A DNA stretch of 64,000 bases, taken from contig NZ_CP068230.1 in NCBI RefSeq assembly GCF_009183365.2, positions 4,803,001 through 4,867,000 on the forward strand, given 5' to 3'. The notes under the pieces were generated by a model. That model saw nothing but the letters and a program-made list of their open reading frames with translations. It did not search any database and was not told where the DNA came from. Position numbers and translations under genes: made by a program. Shown here piece by piece: positions 35,291-43,272 of the stretch. The first letter of the stretch is position 1. Each line of letters opens with the position of its first letter. The DNA is from Shewanella algae (GTDB lineage: Bacteria; Pseudomonadota; Gammaproteobacteria; Enterobacterales; Shewanellaceae).

Positions 35291-35980
35291 ATGAGCAAGC
35301 CGGAAGATTTTGCCACCATCTATGCCAGAGCCTGCGATCGCAAAGGCGGCGCCGAGCGACTGGAGAGCCTGTTACCCAGAGTCTGTTCCACAGAAGAATT
35401 GCTGGAATATACAGATGCCGAGTTACTGTCAGCACTCAGCAAACAGGTATTTCAGAGCGGCTTTGTCTGGAAGGTAGTGGAACACAAATGGCCGGCCTAT
35501 GAAGAGGCCTTCTTTGGCTTTGAACCCATGAAAGTGTTGATGCTCTCCCCTGAGCAATTGCAGGCCAGAGGTGAGGACAGTCGCCTCATTCGCCACCAGA
35601 AAAAGACCCAGGCCATTTATGATAACGCGCTCATGGTGCAGGATATTGCCAGAGAACACGGCAGCCTGGCCCGATATATCGCCCTCTGGCCGGTGGAGGA
35701 GATCACCTCACTGTGGCAGGAACTCAAACGCCGTGGTGCACGCTTGGGTGGCAATACCGGCCCCTATTTTCTGCGTGGCATAGGTAAAGACAGCTTCCTG
35801 TTGACCACTGATGTTCAAAACTATCTCAAGAGTCACAAACTGGTGGACGCAGGCTTCAGCTCAAAGAGCGGCTTGGCCCAGGTACAAGCTGTATTCAATC
35901 ATTGGCAACAGAGCAGCGGTAGGAGCATGGCCGCCATCAGCCGTATCTTGGCTTGTAGCACCGGGGACAATCGTATCTGA
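35291..35980 (+). CDS. DNA-3-methyladenine glycosylase I (Tag)-like protein
   Basis: The 229-residue protein aligns in its middle part with Tag: QVFQSGFVWKVVEHKWPAY (like the QAGLSWxxVLxK segment), FGFEPMKVLMLSPEQL, RLIRHQKKTQAIYDNA (GIIRHRGKIQAIIGNA in E. coli) and LKRRGARLGGNTGPYF. Two features differ: the N-terminal Cys-Gly-Trp and both C-terminal His/Cys zinc ligands of classical Tag are not evident, and the protein has an extra C-terminal tail. It may remove 3-methyladenine or another alkylated base, or be a repurposed member. RBS GGGAAAG upstream. Confidence 0.75.
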   Translation: MSKPEDFATIYARACDRKGGAERLESLLPRVCSTEELLEYTDAELLSALSKQVFQSGFVWKVVEHKWPAYEEAFFGFEPMKVLMLSPEQLQARGEDSRLIRHQKKTQAIYDNALMVQDIAREHGSLARYIALWPVEEITSLWQELKRRGARLGGNTGPYFLRGIGKDSFLLTTDVQNYLKSHKLVDAGFSSKSGLAQVQAVFNHWQQSSGRSMAAISRILACSTGDNRI

Positions 35981-36020
35981 GGCCTGAGATAAATTTGTCT
36001 TGAATATAGACAAAAAACAG

Positions 36021-36049
36021 TTGCAATCGAAAATGAGAACCATTATCAT
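36021..36049 (+). promoter_or_regulatory. ryhB1 promoter with overlapping Fur box
   Basis: TTGCAA (36021-36026), 17 bp, TATCAT (36044-36049). The Fur site TGAGAACCATTATCA (36034-36048; consensus TGATAATNATTATCA, two mismatches) covers the -10 box, so Fe-Fur should repress it. Confidence 0.85.
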
Positions 36050-36056
36050 TTGTTCT

Positions 36057-36201
36057 GCGTTCCAAAACTCATCCTTAACTGAGAGTCAGTTAACCGCTAG
36101 TCGACTGAGATTTGCTTGAAGTTATGGTGTTCCTGAGTTTGCAAAGCACGACATTGCTCACACACTCTTTTAGGCCGGGTTAATTACCCGGCCCTTTTTT
36201 T
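36057..36201 (+). ncRNA. ryhB: RyhB small RNA, copy 1
   Basis: The predicted transcript of about 145 nt contains the RyhB core AAAGCACGACATTGCTCACA (36143-36162), identical in this stretch to E. coli RyhB. It ends in the terminator GGCCGGGT-TAATT-ACCCGGCC plus seven T (36173-36201). RyhB is induced by iron starvation when Fur is released, and with Hfq it pairs with and destabilises mRNAs for iron-rich proteins. The transcription start is estimated from the promoter. A second, diverged copy lies 450 bp downstream on the same strand; the two share the 3' two-thirds and the promoter, but the segment 36078-36112 is not conserved between them. Confidence 0.93.
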
Positions 36202-36320
36202 GGCTGATTCTTATTGTCAGAGCTTTATGCTCCTCCTCTCCGCCAACTATTTTAATCCCTCGCCGCTGTTTTTAAATTTTGATGCCCCTCTCTACAAACC
36301 AATATTGAGGGAGTCAGGCA

Positions 36321-36386
36321 CTAAGGAAGGTGCAGCCATCTGGATTTAGCCCCAAAACTACCAATGACTACCGGCCTGCACCTTAG
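36321..36386. repeat. small MITE-like element between the two ryhB genes
   Basis: CTAAGGAAGGTGCA (36321-36334) and TGCACCTTAG (36377-36386) form imperfect inverted ends around a 66-bp unit. The left end is the same as that of the 1381-1469 repeat. No coding capacity. Confidence 0.55.
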
Positions 36387-36490
36387 ATTTAAACTAATTT
36401 AAAATTAATAAGTTAGGTAGATTTTGGGTCGGACATCCAAGAAAGGAGGAATAGCACTGGAAAATTTTATCGCCAAAGGTCAAAAAATAG

Positions 36491-36519
36491 TTGCAAACAT
36501 AAATGAGAACGATTATCGT
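36491..36519 (+). promoter_or_regulatory. ryhB2 promoter with overlapping Fur box
   Basis: TTGCAA (36491-36496), 17 bp, TATCGT (36514-36519). The Fur site is TGAGAACGATTATCG (36504-36518). Layout is the same as for ryhB1, with a slightly weaker -10. Confidence 0.82.
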
Positions 36520-36526
36520 TAACTTG

Positions 36527-36654
36527 CGTTCCAAAACTCATCCTTAGCTTTAGGCCCGCAGTACCCGCTGAGAGTTATGGTGTTCCTGAGTTTGCAAAGC
36601 ACGACATTGCTCACACACTCTTTGTGGCCGGGTTAATTACCCGGCTCTTTTTTT
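36527..36654 (+). ncRNA. ryhB: RyhB small RNA, copy 2
   Basis: The predicted transcript of about 128 nt shares GCGTTCCAAAACTCATCCTTA at its 5' end with copy 1. It then has a shorter, different linker, then an identical block from GAGTTATGGTGTTCC or near it through the RyhB core GCAAAGCACGACATTGCTCACA (about 36594-36615). It ends in GCCGGGT-TAATT-ACCCGGC plus T-run (36627-36654), 25 bp before the convergent histidine kinase stop codon. Compensatory or neutral changes (GGCC to GGCT at the stem foot) leave the terminator intact, so the copy looks functional. Different linkers may give the two RNAs partly different targets. Confidence 0.92.
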
Positions 36655-36678
36655 GTTTTTTCACGCCAAGCCAAGAGC

Positions 36679-38787
36679 CTACCCGAACAGCAAACCATCA
36701 TAGGGGCCTGACTGATCCTCTTTGGCCATATGGTAAATACTGACAGTAAACAGAGTCCCCTTACCTACAGTCGAACTAACCTCTATGGTGCCGCCTATGC
36801 GTTTGATAATACCGTAGCTCAGCGACAAGCCTAGCCCGGTACCATCCTTACGGGTGGTATAGAAGGGATCGAATATCCGACTCAACTGCTCTTGCGGGAT
36901 CCCAGAACCTTCATCTTCAATCTCTATCTTGATCCCCACAGGTTCGTCCTGTTCCACCCAGTCATAGGTGCGGATCCAGATCCGCCCCTTGCCATCCATA
37001 GCATGAGCAGCGTTGACCACCAGATTGATCAGCACCTGCAGCAGTTGCGGACGATTTACCTGCACCGGATAACTGGCGTTCAGCTCAGGCAACAACACCA
37101 CTTCCTGCTTACCCAGTGAGTGACGTACCAACAGCTGCATCTCTTCGATAATAGGTGTGATTTGATGCATCTCCAGCGGCGCATTGAACTCGCCTGGACG
37201 GCTGTACTGCAGCAAGCTGCGGATAATAGTGCTGATACGCCCCACCTGCTGGATGATGAGATCTATCTCCTCTTCGACCAGCTCGGCGTTATCCCCAAGC
37301 TCCACCCGCAGCAGTTCCATATTGCCGAGAATGACGGCGGTAGGATTGTTGATCTCGTGGGCAATCCCAGCAGTCAACTCCCCAAGGGCTGTCAGCTTTT
37401 CATTGGTCACCAACTGCTGACGGGTTTCGTTCAGTAATTGCACGTTGCGCTGCAGCTCTTCGGTTTTTTCCTGCAGGCTACGGGTACGTTCCTCGACCTT
37501 CATCTCCAGTTGCTCGGCCGCCGCTTGAATTTGCGCATTGCGGCGCTGCAATAAATCGAGCATGCGGTCGAACTGCTCGGCCAGGTTGGCCAGCTCATTG
37601 TCTCTGTCCAGTCCCAGCTCGCCGATACGCAGATTGCGCCCGGACTGCACCGCCTTAACCACTTGGTGAATACGCTCTATCGGCTGCAACAAACTGTAGG
37701 CGCCGCGATAAACCAAGAGCCCGGAAACCAGCAACACCAACATCAAAATGGTGCCCAACTCTATGATATTAAGCAGATAGTTGTGGATAAAAGGCGACTC
37801 GGAAAACCCGGAATAGATCATGCCTATCCGCTGACCACGAATATCGGTCAGCGGCGCATAGGCCGAGATAAACCAGTCGTTGTAAACAAAGGCTCTATCG
37901 ACCCAGAGTTGGCCCTTGACCAACACCTGCTGACGCACCTCCTCGGACACCAGGGTGCCCAATGCCCGGCCGCGATTTTCATCCTCTTTGGGGAAGAAAT
38001 GCAGAGGCACATTGGTACTGATGCGGATATTGTCGAGGAAGATGGTCACAGTGCCTATGGAACGCTCAGGCAGTGTGCCTTTGTCATAGACCAGATCGCG
38101 AATATGGTCGACGATGCGAGTATTGCGATTAAACAGGATCCCGCCATCCAGATACCAGCCAACCTTACCGTTTTCATCGGCTACCGGCAGCAGGCTGCGA
38201 CTGAGCATGCCCCGCTCTTCCACTTCTCTGTCGGGATTTTGTGCCCTTAAGGTCATTTTTACCGGGATCTTGGCACGCTCGGCTAACTCGGGATCGATTC
38301 GTGCCAGCCGCGAGGAGGAGAGCACCATCAGCCCTGAATAGGCGCTTTGCCCCTGAACCAAGGGCAGCATCTGCCGCAAGTCAGGATCGGCCGCAGCATC
38401 GGCAATTCTGACCAGACGCAGAAAATCGAGATCCAACGCCTTGCGCTGTTGATCCAGAAAAGCATTGAGATCTTTCTGCTTCTGCTGTTCACCTTCGAGT
38501 ATCGAACGGAAATGGGTCTGGAAATCGAAGGACTGCATCACATGTTCCAGCTGCTTTTCCTGACGCTCCTGCACCGCGGCCAGTGTGTTGTTGGCCACTG
38601 TCAGGTCGGCTTTGACCTTCATAAACAGCTGTTTGCCTGTGTAGCTGATGTTCCAGTATATGGTGATAAACACCAGGCTCACCAACGTCAGCAAGATAGG
38701 CAACAGAGTCAGGATCAGAATGCGATAACGCACCTTTGCCTGCAGCTGCTGCCAGCTCAGGCCAAAGAGCCGTTTGAACAGTGACAA
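36679..38787 (-). CDS. sensor histidine kinase (HAMP, HisKA, HATPase)
   Basis: The 702-residue membrane kinase has a first helix at about 22-46, a periplasmic sensing region of about 280 residues that looks like a double Cache/sCache domain, and a second helix near 335-358 (LGTILMLVLLVSGLLVY). A HAMP linker, a coiled coil rich in Gln/Glu, the H-box GELTAGIAHEINNPTAVILG (His about residue 475) and a complete HATPase domain (N-box LLQVLINLVVNAAHAMDG, G boxes IEDEGSGIP and GTGLGLS) follow. No receiver domain is fused. It lies 2 bp after the NtrC-type regulator gene; the pair is one operon, transcribed away from tupA. Its signal may be tungstate, molybdate or their absence. Confidence 0.93.
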   Translation of the reverse strand: MSLFKRLFGLSWQQLQAKVRYRILILTLLPILLTLVSLVFITIYWNISYTGKQLFMKVKADLTVANNTLAAVQERQEKQLEHVMQSFDFQTHFRSILEGEQQKQKDLNAFLDQQRKALDLDFLRLVRIADAAADPDLRQMLPLVQGQSAYSGLMVLSSSRLARIDPELAERAKIPVKMTLRAQNPDREVEERGMLSRSLLPVADENGKVGWYLDGGILFNRNTRIVDHIRDLVYDKGTLPERSIGTVTIFLDNIRISTNVPLHFFPKEDENRGRALGTLVSEEVRQQVLVKGQLWVDRAFVYNDWFISAYAPLTDIRGQRIGMIYSGFSESPFIHNYLLNIIELGTILMLVLLVSGLLVYRGAYSLLQPIERIHQVVKAVQSGRNLRIGELGLDRDNELANLAEQFDRMLDLLQRRNAQIQAAAEQLEMKVEERTRSLQEKTEELQRNVQLLNETRQQLVTNEKLTALGELTAGIAHEINNPTAVILGNMELLRVELGDNAELVEEEIDLIIQQVGRISTIIRSLLQYSRPGEFNAPLEMHQITPIIEEMQLLVRHSLGKQEVVLLPELNASYPVQVNRPQLLQVLINLVVNAAHAMDGKGRIWIRTYDWVEQDEPVGIKIEIEDEGSGIPQEQLSRIFDPFYTTRKDGTGLGLSLSYGIIKRIGGTIEVSSTVGKGTLFTVSIYHMAKEDQSGPYDGLLFG

Positions 38788-38789
38788 GC

Positions 38790-40172
38790 TCAGACCTCCG
38801 ACTCGCAGTCAAACCACTCTTTATATTTACGATCCAGTGTCTTGCGAGACACTCCCAGCACCCTGGCTGCCGCCGACTTATTGCCGCCGTGGGAGTCAAC
38901 CACGGCCGTGACATGGTCTTTTTCCACATCCTTGAGCGCCCAGTCGTGGGGATAGCCAGGCTGGGCATTCAGTTCGGCCTTGGGCTGTTCTTTCCAGTAT
39001 TCCGCCGGTGGTTTACCCAGCAGAATGCAGCGCTCTATCATGTTACGCAATTCGCGAATATTCCCAGGCCACTGATGTTGCTGCAGTTTGAGCAGGTCCT
39101 CATGGCTCCAGACCACCTCTTTCACCCCGAGCTCTGCGGCCAACTGGCGGGTAAAGTGATGGGTCAATTCCACCACATCATCCGGTCTTTCCCGTAATGG
39201 CGGGATAACTATGTCGAGTACATTGAGACGGTAGAAGAGGTCGCGGCGGAAATGCCCGGCTTCCACTTCATCGGCCAGCTTACGGTTGGTTGCCGCTATC
39301 ACCCGGACATCAATATTAACTTCTTTTTCACTGCCAACCGGACGAATCGCCTTTTGCTCCAACACCCGCAGCAAGGCCGTCTGCATTTTCAGCGGCATCT
39401 CCCCGATCTCATCGAGGAAGATGGTGCCTCCGGAGGCAAAGCTGAATAGACCTTCGCGATTGCCTTTGGCACCGGTAAAAGAGCCAGCGGTATGACCAAA
39501 GAGTTCACTCTCCAGCAGCTCGGGAGCGATGGCGCCGCAGTTAACAGGCACAAACGGGCCCTGACGACCACTGAGCAGGTGAAGTTGCCTGGCCACCAGC
39601 TCCTTACCCGTGCCGGACTCACCTTCGATAAGCACCACCGCATTGGTCGGTGCCACCCGCTCTATCACCCGCTTGACCTCCATCATGGCATCACTGTTGC
39701 CTATGATGGTGGAGGAATAGCCACTGGACACTTCCCGGCGCAGCATCAGATTTTCCCGCTTCAGCAAGCGCCGCTCGATGCAGCGGTCGACCGCCTTCAT
39801 CATCTGCTCCAGATGGAAAGGCTTCATGATGAAGTCGGAAGCACCGGCCCTGAGTGCCTGAATCGCCACTTCCATATCGGCATAGCCAGTCATAAAGATG
39901 ATGTCGGAGCGCCGCTCCTGATCATCCAGCGCCTCACGCCACTCAATACCTGAGCGGCCGGGCAGACGTATATCCACAATCAGCAGATCGAAGTGACAAC
40001 GGCTGCGCAGTTGTTCAGCTTCTTCTATGCTGGCAGCGGTTTCTACCAGGGCAAATTTCTTTGCCAGCGCTTTGTTGAGGAAACTGCGCATACCGGGCTC
40101 GTCGTCGACGATCAACACGGACACGGCAGAAGGCATTGGCTTAGACTTAAGTGGCTTTTCTATCTGGCTCAT
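38790..40172 (-). CDS. NtrC-family sigma-54-dependent response regulator
   Basis: The start is taken as MSQIEKPLKSKPMPSAV (40172); an ATG at 40220 also fits, and neither has a strong ribosome site. The product (about 460 residues) has a receiver domain (acidic pocket VDDEPG, phospho-Asp in LLIVDIRLPG), then an AAA+ domain with Walker A GESGTGKE, the sigma-54 contact loop as GSFTGA instead of GAFTGA, Walker B GGTIFLDEIGEM, and the arginine-finger region. A Fis-type helix-turn-helix (KSAAARVLGVSRKTLDRKYK) ends it. It works with the kinase encoded 2 bp downstream. A -24/-12 promoter and inverted repeats lie between it and tupA, so tupA is its likely target. Confidence 0.95.
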   Translation of the reverse strand: MSQIEKPLKSKPMPSAVSVLIVDDEPGMRSFLNKALAKKFALVETAASIEEAEQLRSRCHFDLLIVDIRLPGRSGIEWREALDDQERRSDIIFMTGYADMEVAIQALRAGASDFIMKPFHLEQMMKAVDRCIERRLLKRENLMLRREVSSGYSSTIIGNSDAMMEVKRVIERVAPTNAVVLIEGESGTGKELVARQLHLLSGRQGPFVPVNCGAIAPELLESELFGHTAGSFTGAKGNREGLFSFASGGTIFLDEIGEMPLKMQTALLRVLEQKAIRPVGSEKEVNIDVRVIAATNRKLADEVEAGHFRRDLFYRLNVLDIVIPPLRERPDDVVELTHHFTRQLAAELGVKEVVWSHEDLLKLQQHQWPGNIRELRNMIERCILLGKPPAEYWKEQPKAELNAQPGYPHDWALKDVEKDHVTAVVDSHGGNKSAAARVLGVSRKTLDRKYKEWFDCESEV

Positions 40173-40268
40173 ATTGTCGGCTTCAGGACATTTTGACTCA
40201 ATTGAAATAGATTCTATCATTGATACGGTAAAAATTGGTCACTATGAACCAGAGAAAAAGCCGGTTGG

Positions 40269-40326
40269 GACAATTTGTCTGATACTTATTTACCAAGCTT
40301 GGGATCCAGTTCACATATTGGATCCC
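40269..40326 (+). promoter_or_regulatory. candidate enhancer sites for the NtrC-type regulator
   Basis: Two inverted repeats lie upstream of the sigma-54 promoter: GACAA-T-TTGTC (40269-40279) and GGGATCCA-N10-TGGATCCC (40301-40326). They are about 60-115 bp before the expected tupA transcription start, the usual range for activator sites. Which one binds the regulator cannot be told. Confidence 0.5.
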
Positions 40327-40357
40327 TCAATATCGGTTTATAGCAAACATTCGTTTT

Positions 40358-40374
40358 TGGCACCCAAATTGCTT
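40358..40374 (+). promoter_or_regulatory. sigma-54 (-24/-12) promoter of tupA
   Basis: TGGCACCCAAATTGCTT matches TGGCAC-N5-TTGCW, with exact 10-bp spacing between GG (40359-40360) and GC (40371-40372). Transcription should start near 40383, leaving a leader of about 70 nt before the tupA ATG at 40454. Confidence 0.85.
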
Positions 40375-40453
40375 TAATGGGTGCGAGTACAAGGCCGTGG
40401 CCCGCAGGCTTATGGGTTAGGCCCACTTATTAAAATCACGCCAAGGAGCAATA

Positions 40454-41266
40454 ATGTTGAACTTGAAACAACTGCTGGGTCTTGCCATTGCGGCAGGCCT
40501 GATGATCTCTGCCCCGGCTTCCGCTCAGGAAACCATCAAGCTGGCCACTACCACCAGTACTGAAAACTCAGGTCTGCTGGGTTACCTGCTGCCAAAATTT
40601 GAATCTGAATCAGGCTATAAGGTACAAGTGATTGCCACAGGTACAGGTAAGGCTCTGAAACTGGGTTCTCAGGGTGATGTGGATCTGGTGATGACTCACG
40701 CTCCTGGCGCAGAAGCCAAGTTCGTCGCCGACGGTTTCGGTGTTGAGCCTCGCGGCATCATGGAAAACGACTTTGTTATCCTTGGCCCCAAGAACGACCC
40801 TGCCAAGGCCCGTGACAGCAAAAATGCCGAAGAAGCCTTCGCCAAAATCGCCAAGTCAGGCATCCCTTTCGTATCCCGTGGTGATGACTCAGGTACTCAC
40901 AAGAAAGAGCTGATCATCTGGAAAGCCGCCAACGTGACTCCAGACTTCAAAGGTTACACCTCTGTAGGTCAAGGTATGGGCAAAACCCTGCTGATGGCCA
41001 ACGAACTGCAAGGTTACACTCTGTCTGACCGTGGTACTTTCGTGGCTTACAAAGCCAAACTGGACCTGGGTATCGACTTCGACGGCGGTGCCACTCTGGC
41101 CAACCCTTACCAGGTTATCCTGATCAACCCTGCCAAATACCCTGATCTGAATCACAAAGGTGCACGTGCCTTCAGTGATTGGTTGATTAGCAAAGAAGCA
41201 CAAAGCATGATCAACAGCTATAAAGTTCAAGGCGAACAACTGTTCAAGGCAACTTACGGCAAATGA
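40454..41266 (+). CDS. tupA: tungstate/molybdate ABC transporter substrate-binding protein
   Basis: The 270-residue periplasmic protein has a Sec signal (LLGLAIAAGLMISAPASA) and the anion-binding motif TTTSTENSGLLGYLLP that marks TupA rather than ModA. The second signature is FVSRGDDSGTHKKE. TupA binds tungstate with much higher affinity than molybdate in known cases, but some TupA clades bind both. RBS AAGGAG precedes the ATG. It heads a nearly gapless operon through moaA. Confidence 0.95.
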   Translation: MLNLKQLLGLAIAAGLMISAPASAQETIKLATTTSTENSGLLGYLLPKFESESGYKVQVIATGTGKALKLGSQGDVDLVMTHAPGAEAKFVADGFGVEPRGIMENDFVILGPKNDPAKARDSKNAEEAFAKIAKSGIPFVSRGDDSGTHKKELIIWKAANVTPDFKGYTSVGQGMGKTLLMANELQGYTLSDRGTFVAYKAKLDLGIDFDGGATLANPYQVILINPAKYPDLNHKGARAFSDWLISKEAQSMINSYKVQGEQLFKATYGK

Positions 41267-41970
41267 GTGAAGGCTGGTTAGCCCTTATACAGCAGGCCCT
41301 AGGCCTGCTGTTTTCCAGAGACCCTGAAGTCTGGTCTATTATCTCCGTCTCTTTCTCGGTATCTTTCGCGGCGCTGCTGATCACCTTGCTACCGTCCATG
41401 ATACTGGGGTTCGCCCTGGCGTTTGTGCAATTCCCCGGCCGCTGGCTGGTAACCAATCTGGTGCAAACCCTGCAATCCATTCCCACTGTGGTGGTAGGCC
41501 TGTTGGCCTATTTACTGCTGACCCGTAACGGTGCTCTGGGTGATCTTCGCTGGCTCTTTACCCAGAAGGGGATGATCCTCGGGCAGATGATGATCTGCGC
41601 CCCGGTACTGATAGCCATGAGCCATGCCGCCTTCACCAGTGTCGACCGCCGCGCCTGGGAAACCAGCCGAACTCTGGGCGCCAGTTGGACCTCGGCCATC
41701 TGGGTGGTTTGCCGCGAGCTGAGAGTACCTCTGTTACTGGCGATTATCGCCGCGTTTTCCCGTATCATTACTGAAGTCGGCTGTTCCATGATGGTTGGTG
41801 GCAACATAGCCCATGTCACCCGTAACATTCCCACCGCGATTTCACTGGAAACCAGTAAAGGCGACTTTGCCCAGGCGATAGCCCTTGGCTTGGTGCTGCT
41901 GGTGCTGGCACTGATACTGAATTTTGCTCTGGGTACTCTGCGTGGCAGGGCCAATCCCAGAAGCCATTAG
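41263..41970 (+). CDS. tupB: tungstate/molybdate ABC transporter permease
   Basis: The 235-residue inner-membrane protein has five to six helices and the BPD-type coupling loop in the segment ETSRTLGASWTSAIWVVCRE (the EAA motif). It starts inside the tupA stop codon (ATGA). Length and motifs fit TupB. It forms the pore with TupC as the ATPase. Confidence 0.94.
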   Translation: MSEGWLALIQQALGLLFSRDPEVWSIISVSFSVSFAALLITLLPSMILGFALAFVQFPGRWLVTNLVQTLQSIPTVVVGLLAYLLLTRNGALGDLRWLFTQKGMILGQMMICAPVLIAMSHAAFTSVDRRAWETSRTLGASWTSAIWVVCRELRVPLLLAIIAAFSRIITEVGCSMMVGGNIAHVTRNIPTAISLETSKGDFAQAIALGLVLLVLALILNFALGTLRGRANPRSH

Positions 41971-41975
41971 GACGC

Positions 41976-42686
41976 TTGATGATAAAGCTGATAGCCCAAG
42001 ATCTAGAGATGCGTTTTGGTGAACGCCTGTTATTTCGCACCCGGCAACTGGAGTTTTGCCAGGGCGAGGTCATCTATCTGCAAGGTGATAATGGCTGCGG
42101 CAAAACCACTCTGATGAAGCTGCTGGCCGGTTTACTCAAACCCAGTGCCGGTACCATCTATACCCAAGGATTTCCAGCTGCGCCCTGGTGGCGACGCGAT
42201 ACCTTGCTCGGCAAGGCTATTTACCTGCATCAGCACCCGTACCTGTTTGAAGGCAATGTCAGCTACAATCTGCAACTGGCGCAGAAATACAGCAGCCTGG
42301 ATAAGACCGAACAGCACACTAGGATGCAAAGCGCGATAGAACATGCCCAGTTGGGGCAACTGCTCAAGACCAACGCCTCAACTCTGTCCGGCGGTGAACG
42401 GCAACGGCTGGCACTGGCCAGAGCCTGGCTGTTGAAACCCAAGTTACTCATGCTCGATGAACCCATATCCAATATGGACAGGGCATCGCAGCAAACCGTT
42501 TTTGCTATGATTGCCGAATTGAAGCAACAAGGCACAGGACTGCTTATCAGTAGCCACCAGCACTCAGAACTAACGGCACTTTGTCACCAACATTGGCATA
42601 TAGAATCACAACAACTGACAACCTCAGCCAATTTGACTCTGGCCACGGAAGAACTGCAGGAGAACAACTATGTCGCAGCGCATTGA
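41976..42686 (+). CDS. tupC: tungstate/molybdate ABC transporter ATP-binding protein
   Basis: The 236-residue ATPase has Walker A GDNGCGKTT, signature LSGGERQRLALARAWL, Walker B LLMLDEPISNMD and the switch His in LLISSHQHSE. Starts at 41976 or the adjacent ATG at 41979, 5 bp after tupB. Its last 17 bp overlap mobA, so transport and cofactor genes are translationally linked. Regulatory C-terminal domain as in ModC is absent. Confidence 0.94.
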   Translation: MMIKLIAQDLEMRFGERLLFRTRQLEFCQGEVIYLQGDNGCGKTTLMKLLAGLLKPSAGTIYTQGFPAAPWWRRDTLLGKAIYLHQHPYLFEGNVSYNLQLAQKYSSLDKTEQHTRMQSAIEHAQLGQLLKTNASTLSGGERQRLALARAWLLKPKLLMLDEPISNMDRASQQTVFAMIAELKQQGTGLLISSHQHSELTALCHQHWHIESQQLTTSANLTLATEELQENNYVAAH

Positions 42687-43263
42687 TGCGGTGATACTCG
42701 CCGGAGGCATGGCCAGGCGTATGGGCGGAGAAGACAAAGGCCTGGTGGACCTGCTGGGGCGCCCCATGATTGCCCATGTTATCGACAGGGTAAAACCTCA
42801 GGTGAATCAGATCCTGATCAACGCCAACCGCAATCAAACACGTTATGCTGAGTTCGGTTTTCCTGTCATTGCCGACCTGGAACAGGGTTATCCCGGGCCG
42901 TTGGCGGGAATGATCAGCGCCCTGGATAAGACAGATGCCGATCTGCTGTTGGTGGTGCCCTGCGACTGCCCTTTGCTGCCCAAAGACCTGGTCGAGCGTA
43001 TGGCGCAAAAGCTGCAGGCGTCAGAGGCGGATCTCGCCGTGGCATCCGACGGCGAGCGGGAGCAGCCGGTGGTTATGCTGCTCAAACCGACGGTGAGGGA
43101 TTCGATGCAGGCCTTTCTCGATTCCGGCAGGCGCCGTATCGATCTCTGGTACAGTGAACACCCGGTAGTGGTTGAATCATTCGCCGATCAACCCAGCGCC
43201 TTTATTAACGTCAATACCAACGAACAAAAACAACAACTCGCGGCGGAAATATCCCAAGCTTAA
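42670..43263 (+). CDS. mobA: molybdenum cofactor guanylyltransferase
   Basis: The 197-residue protein transfers GMP to Mo-molybdopterin, giving the bis-MGD cofactor used by DMSO reductase-family enzymes. The GTP-binding motif is AVILAGGMARRMGGEDKGLV, followed by VVPCDCPLLP at the metal site. Length and motifs fit E. coli MobA (194). It overlaps tupC and is followed 9 bp later by the MobB-MoeA fusion gene. Confidence 0.96.
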   Translation: MSQRIDAVILAGGMARRMGGEDKGLVDLLGRPMIAHVIDRVKPQVNQILINANRNQTRYAEFGFPVIADLEQGYPGPLAGMISALDKTDADLLLVVPCDCPLLPKDLVERMAQKLQASEADLAVASDGEREQPVVMLLKPTVRDSMQAFLDSGRRRIDLWYSEHPVVVESFADQPSAFINVNTNEQKQQLAAEISQA

Positions 43264-43272
43264 GAGGTTTTT

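Noticed and set aside
40384..40453. Moco or tungstate riboswitch in the tupA leader
   Set aside because: The leader after the sigma-54 start is only about 70 nt. It has one imperfect hairpin (GTGGCC with GGCCCAC) and none of the conserved Moco motif; too little for a riboswitch claim.
40173..40453. ModE operator before tupA
   Set aside because: No TATATAA-type half-sites at the spacing of the ModE box were found.
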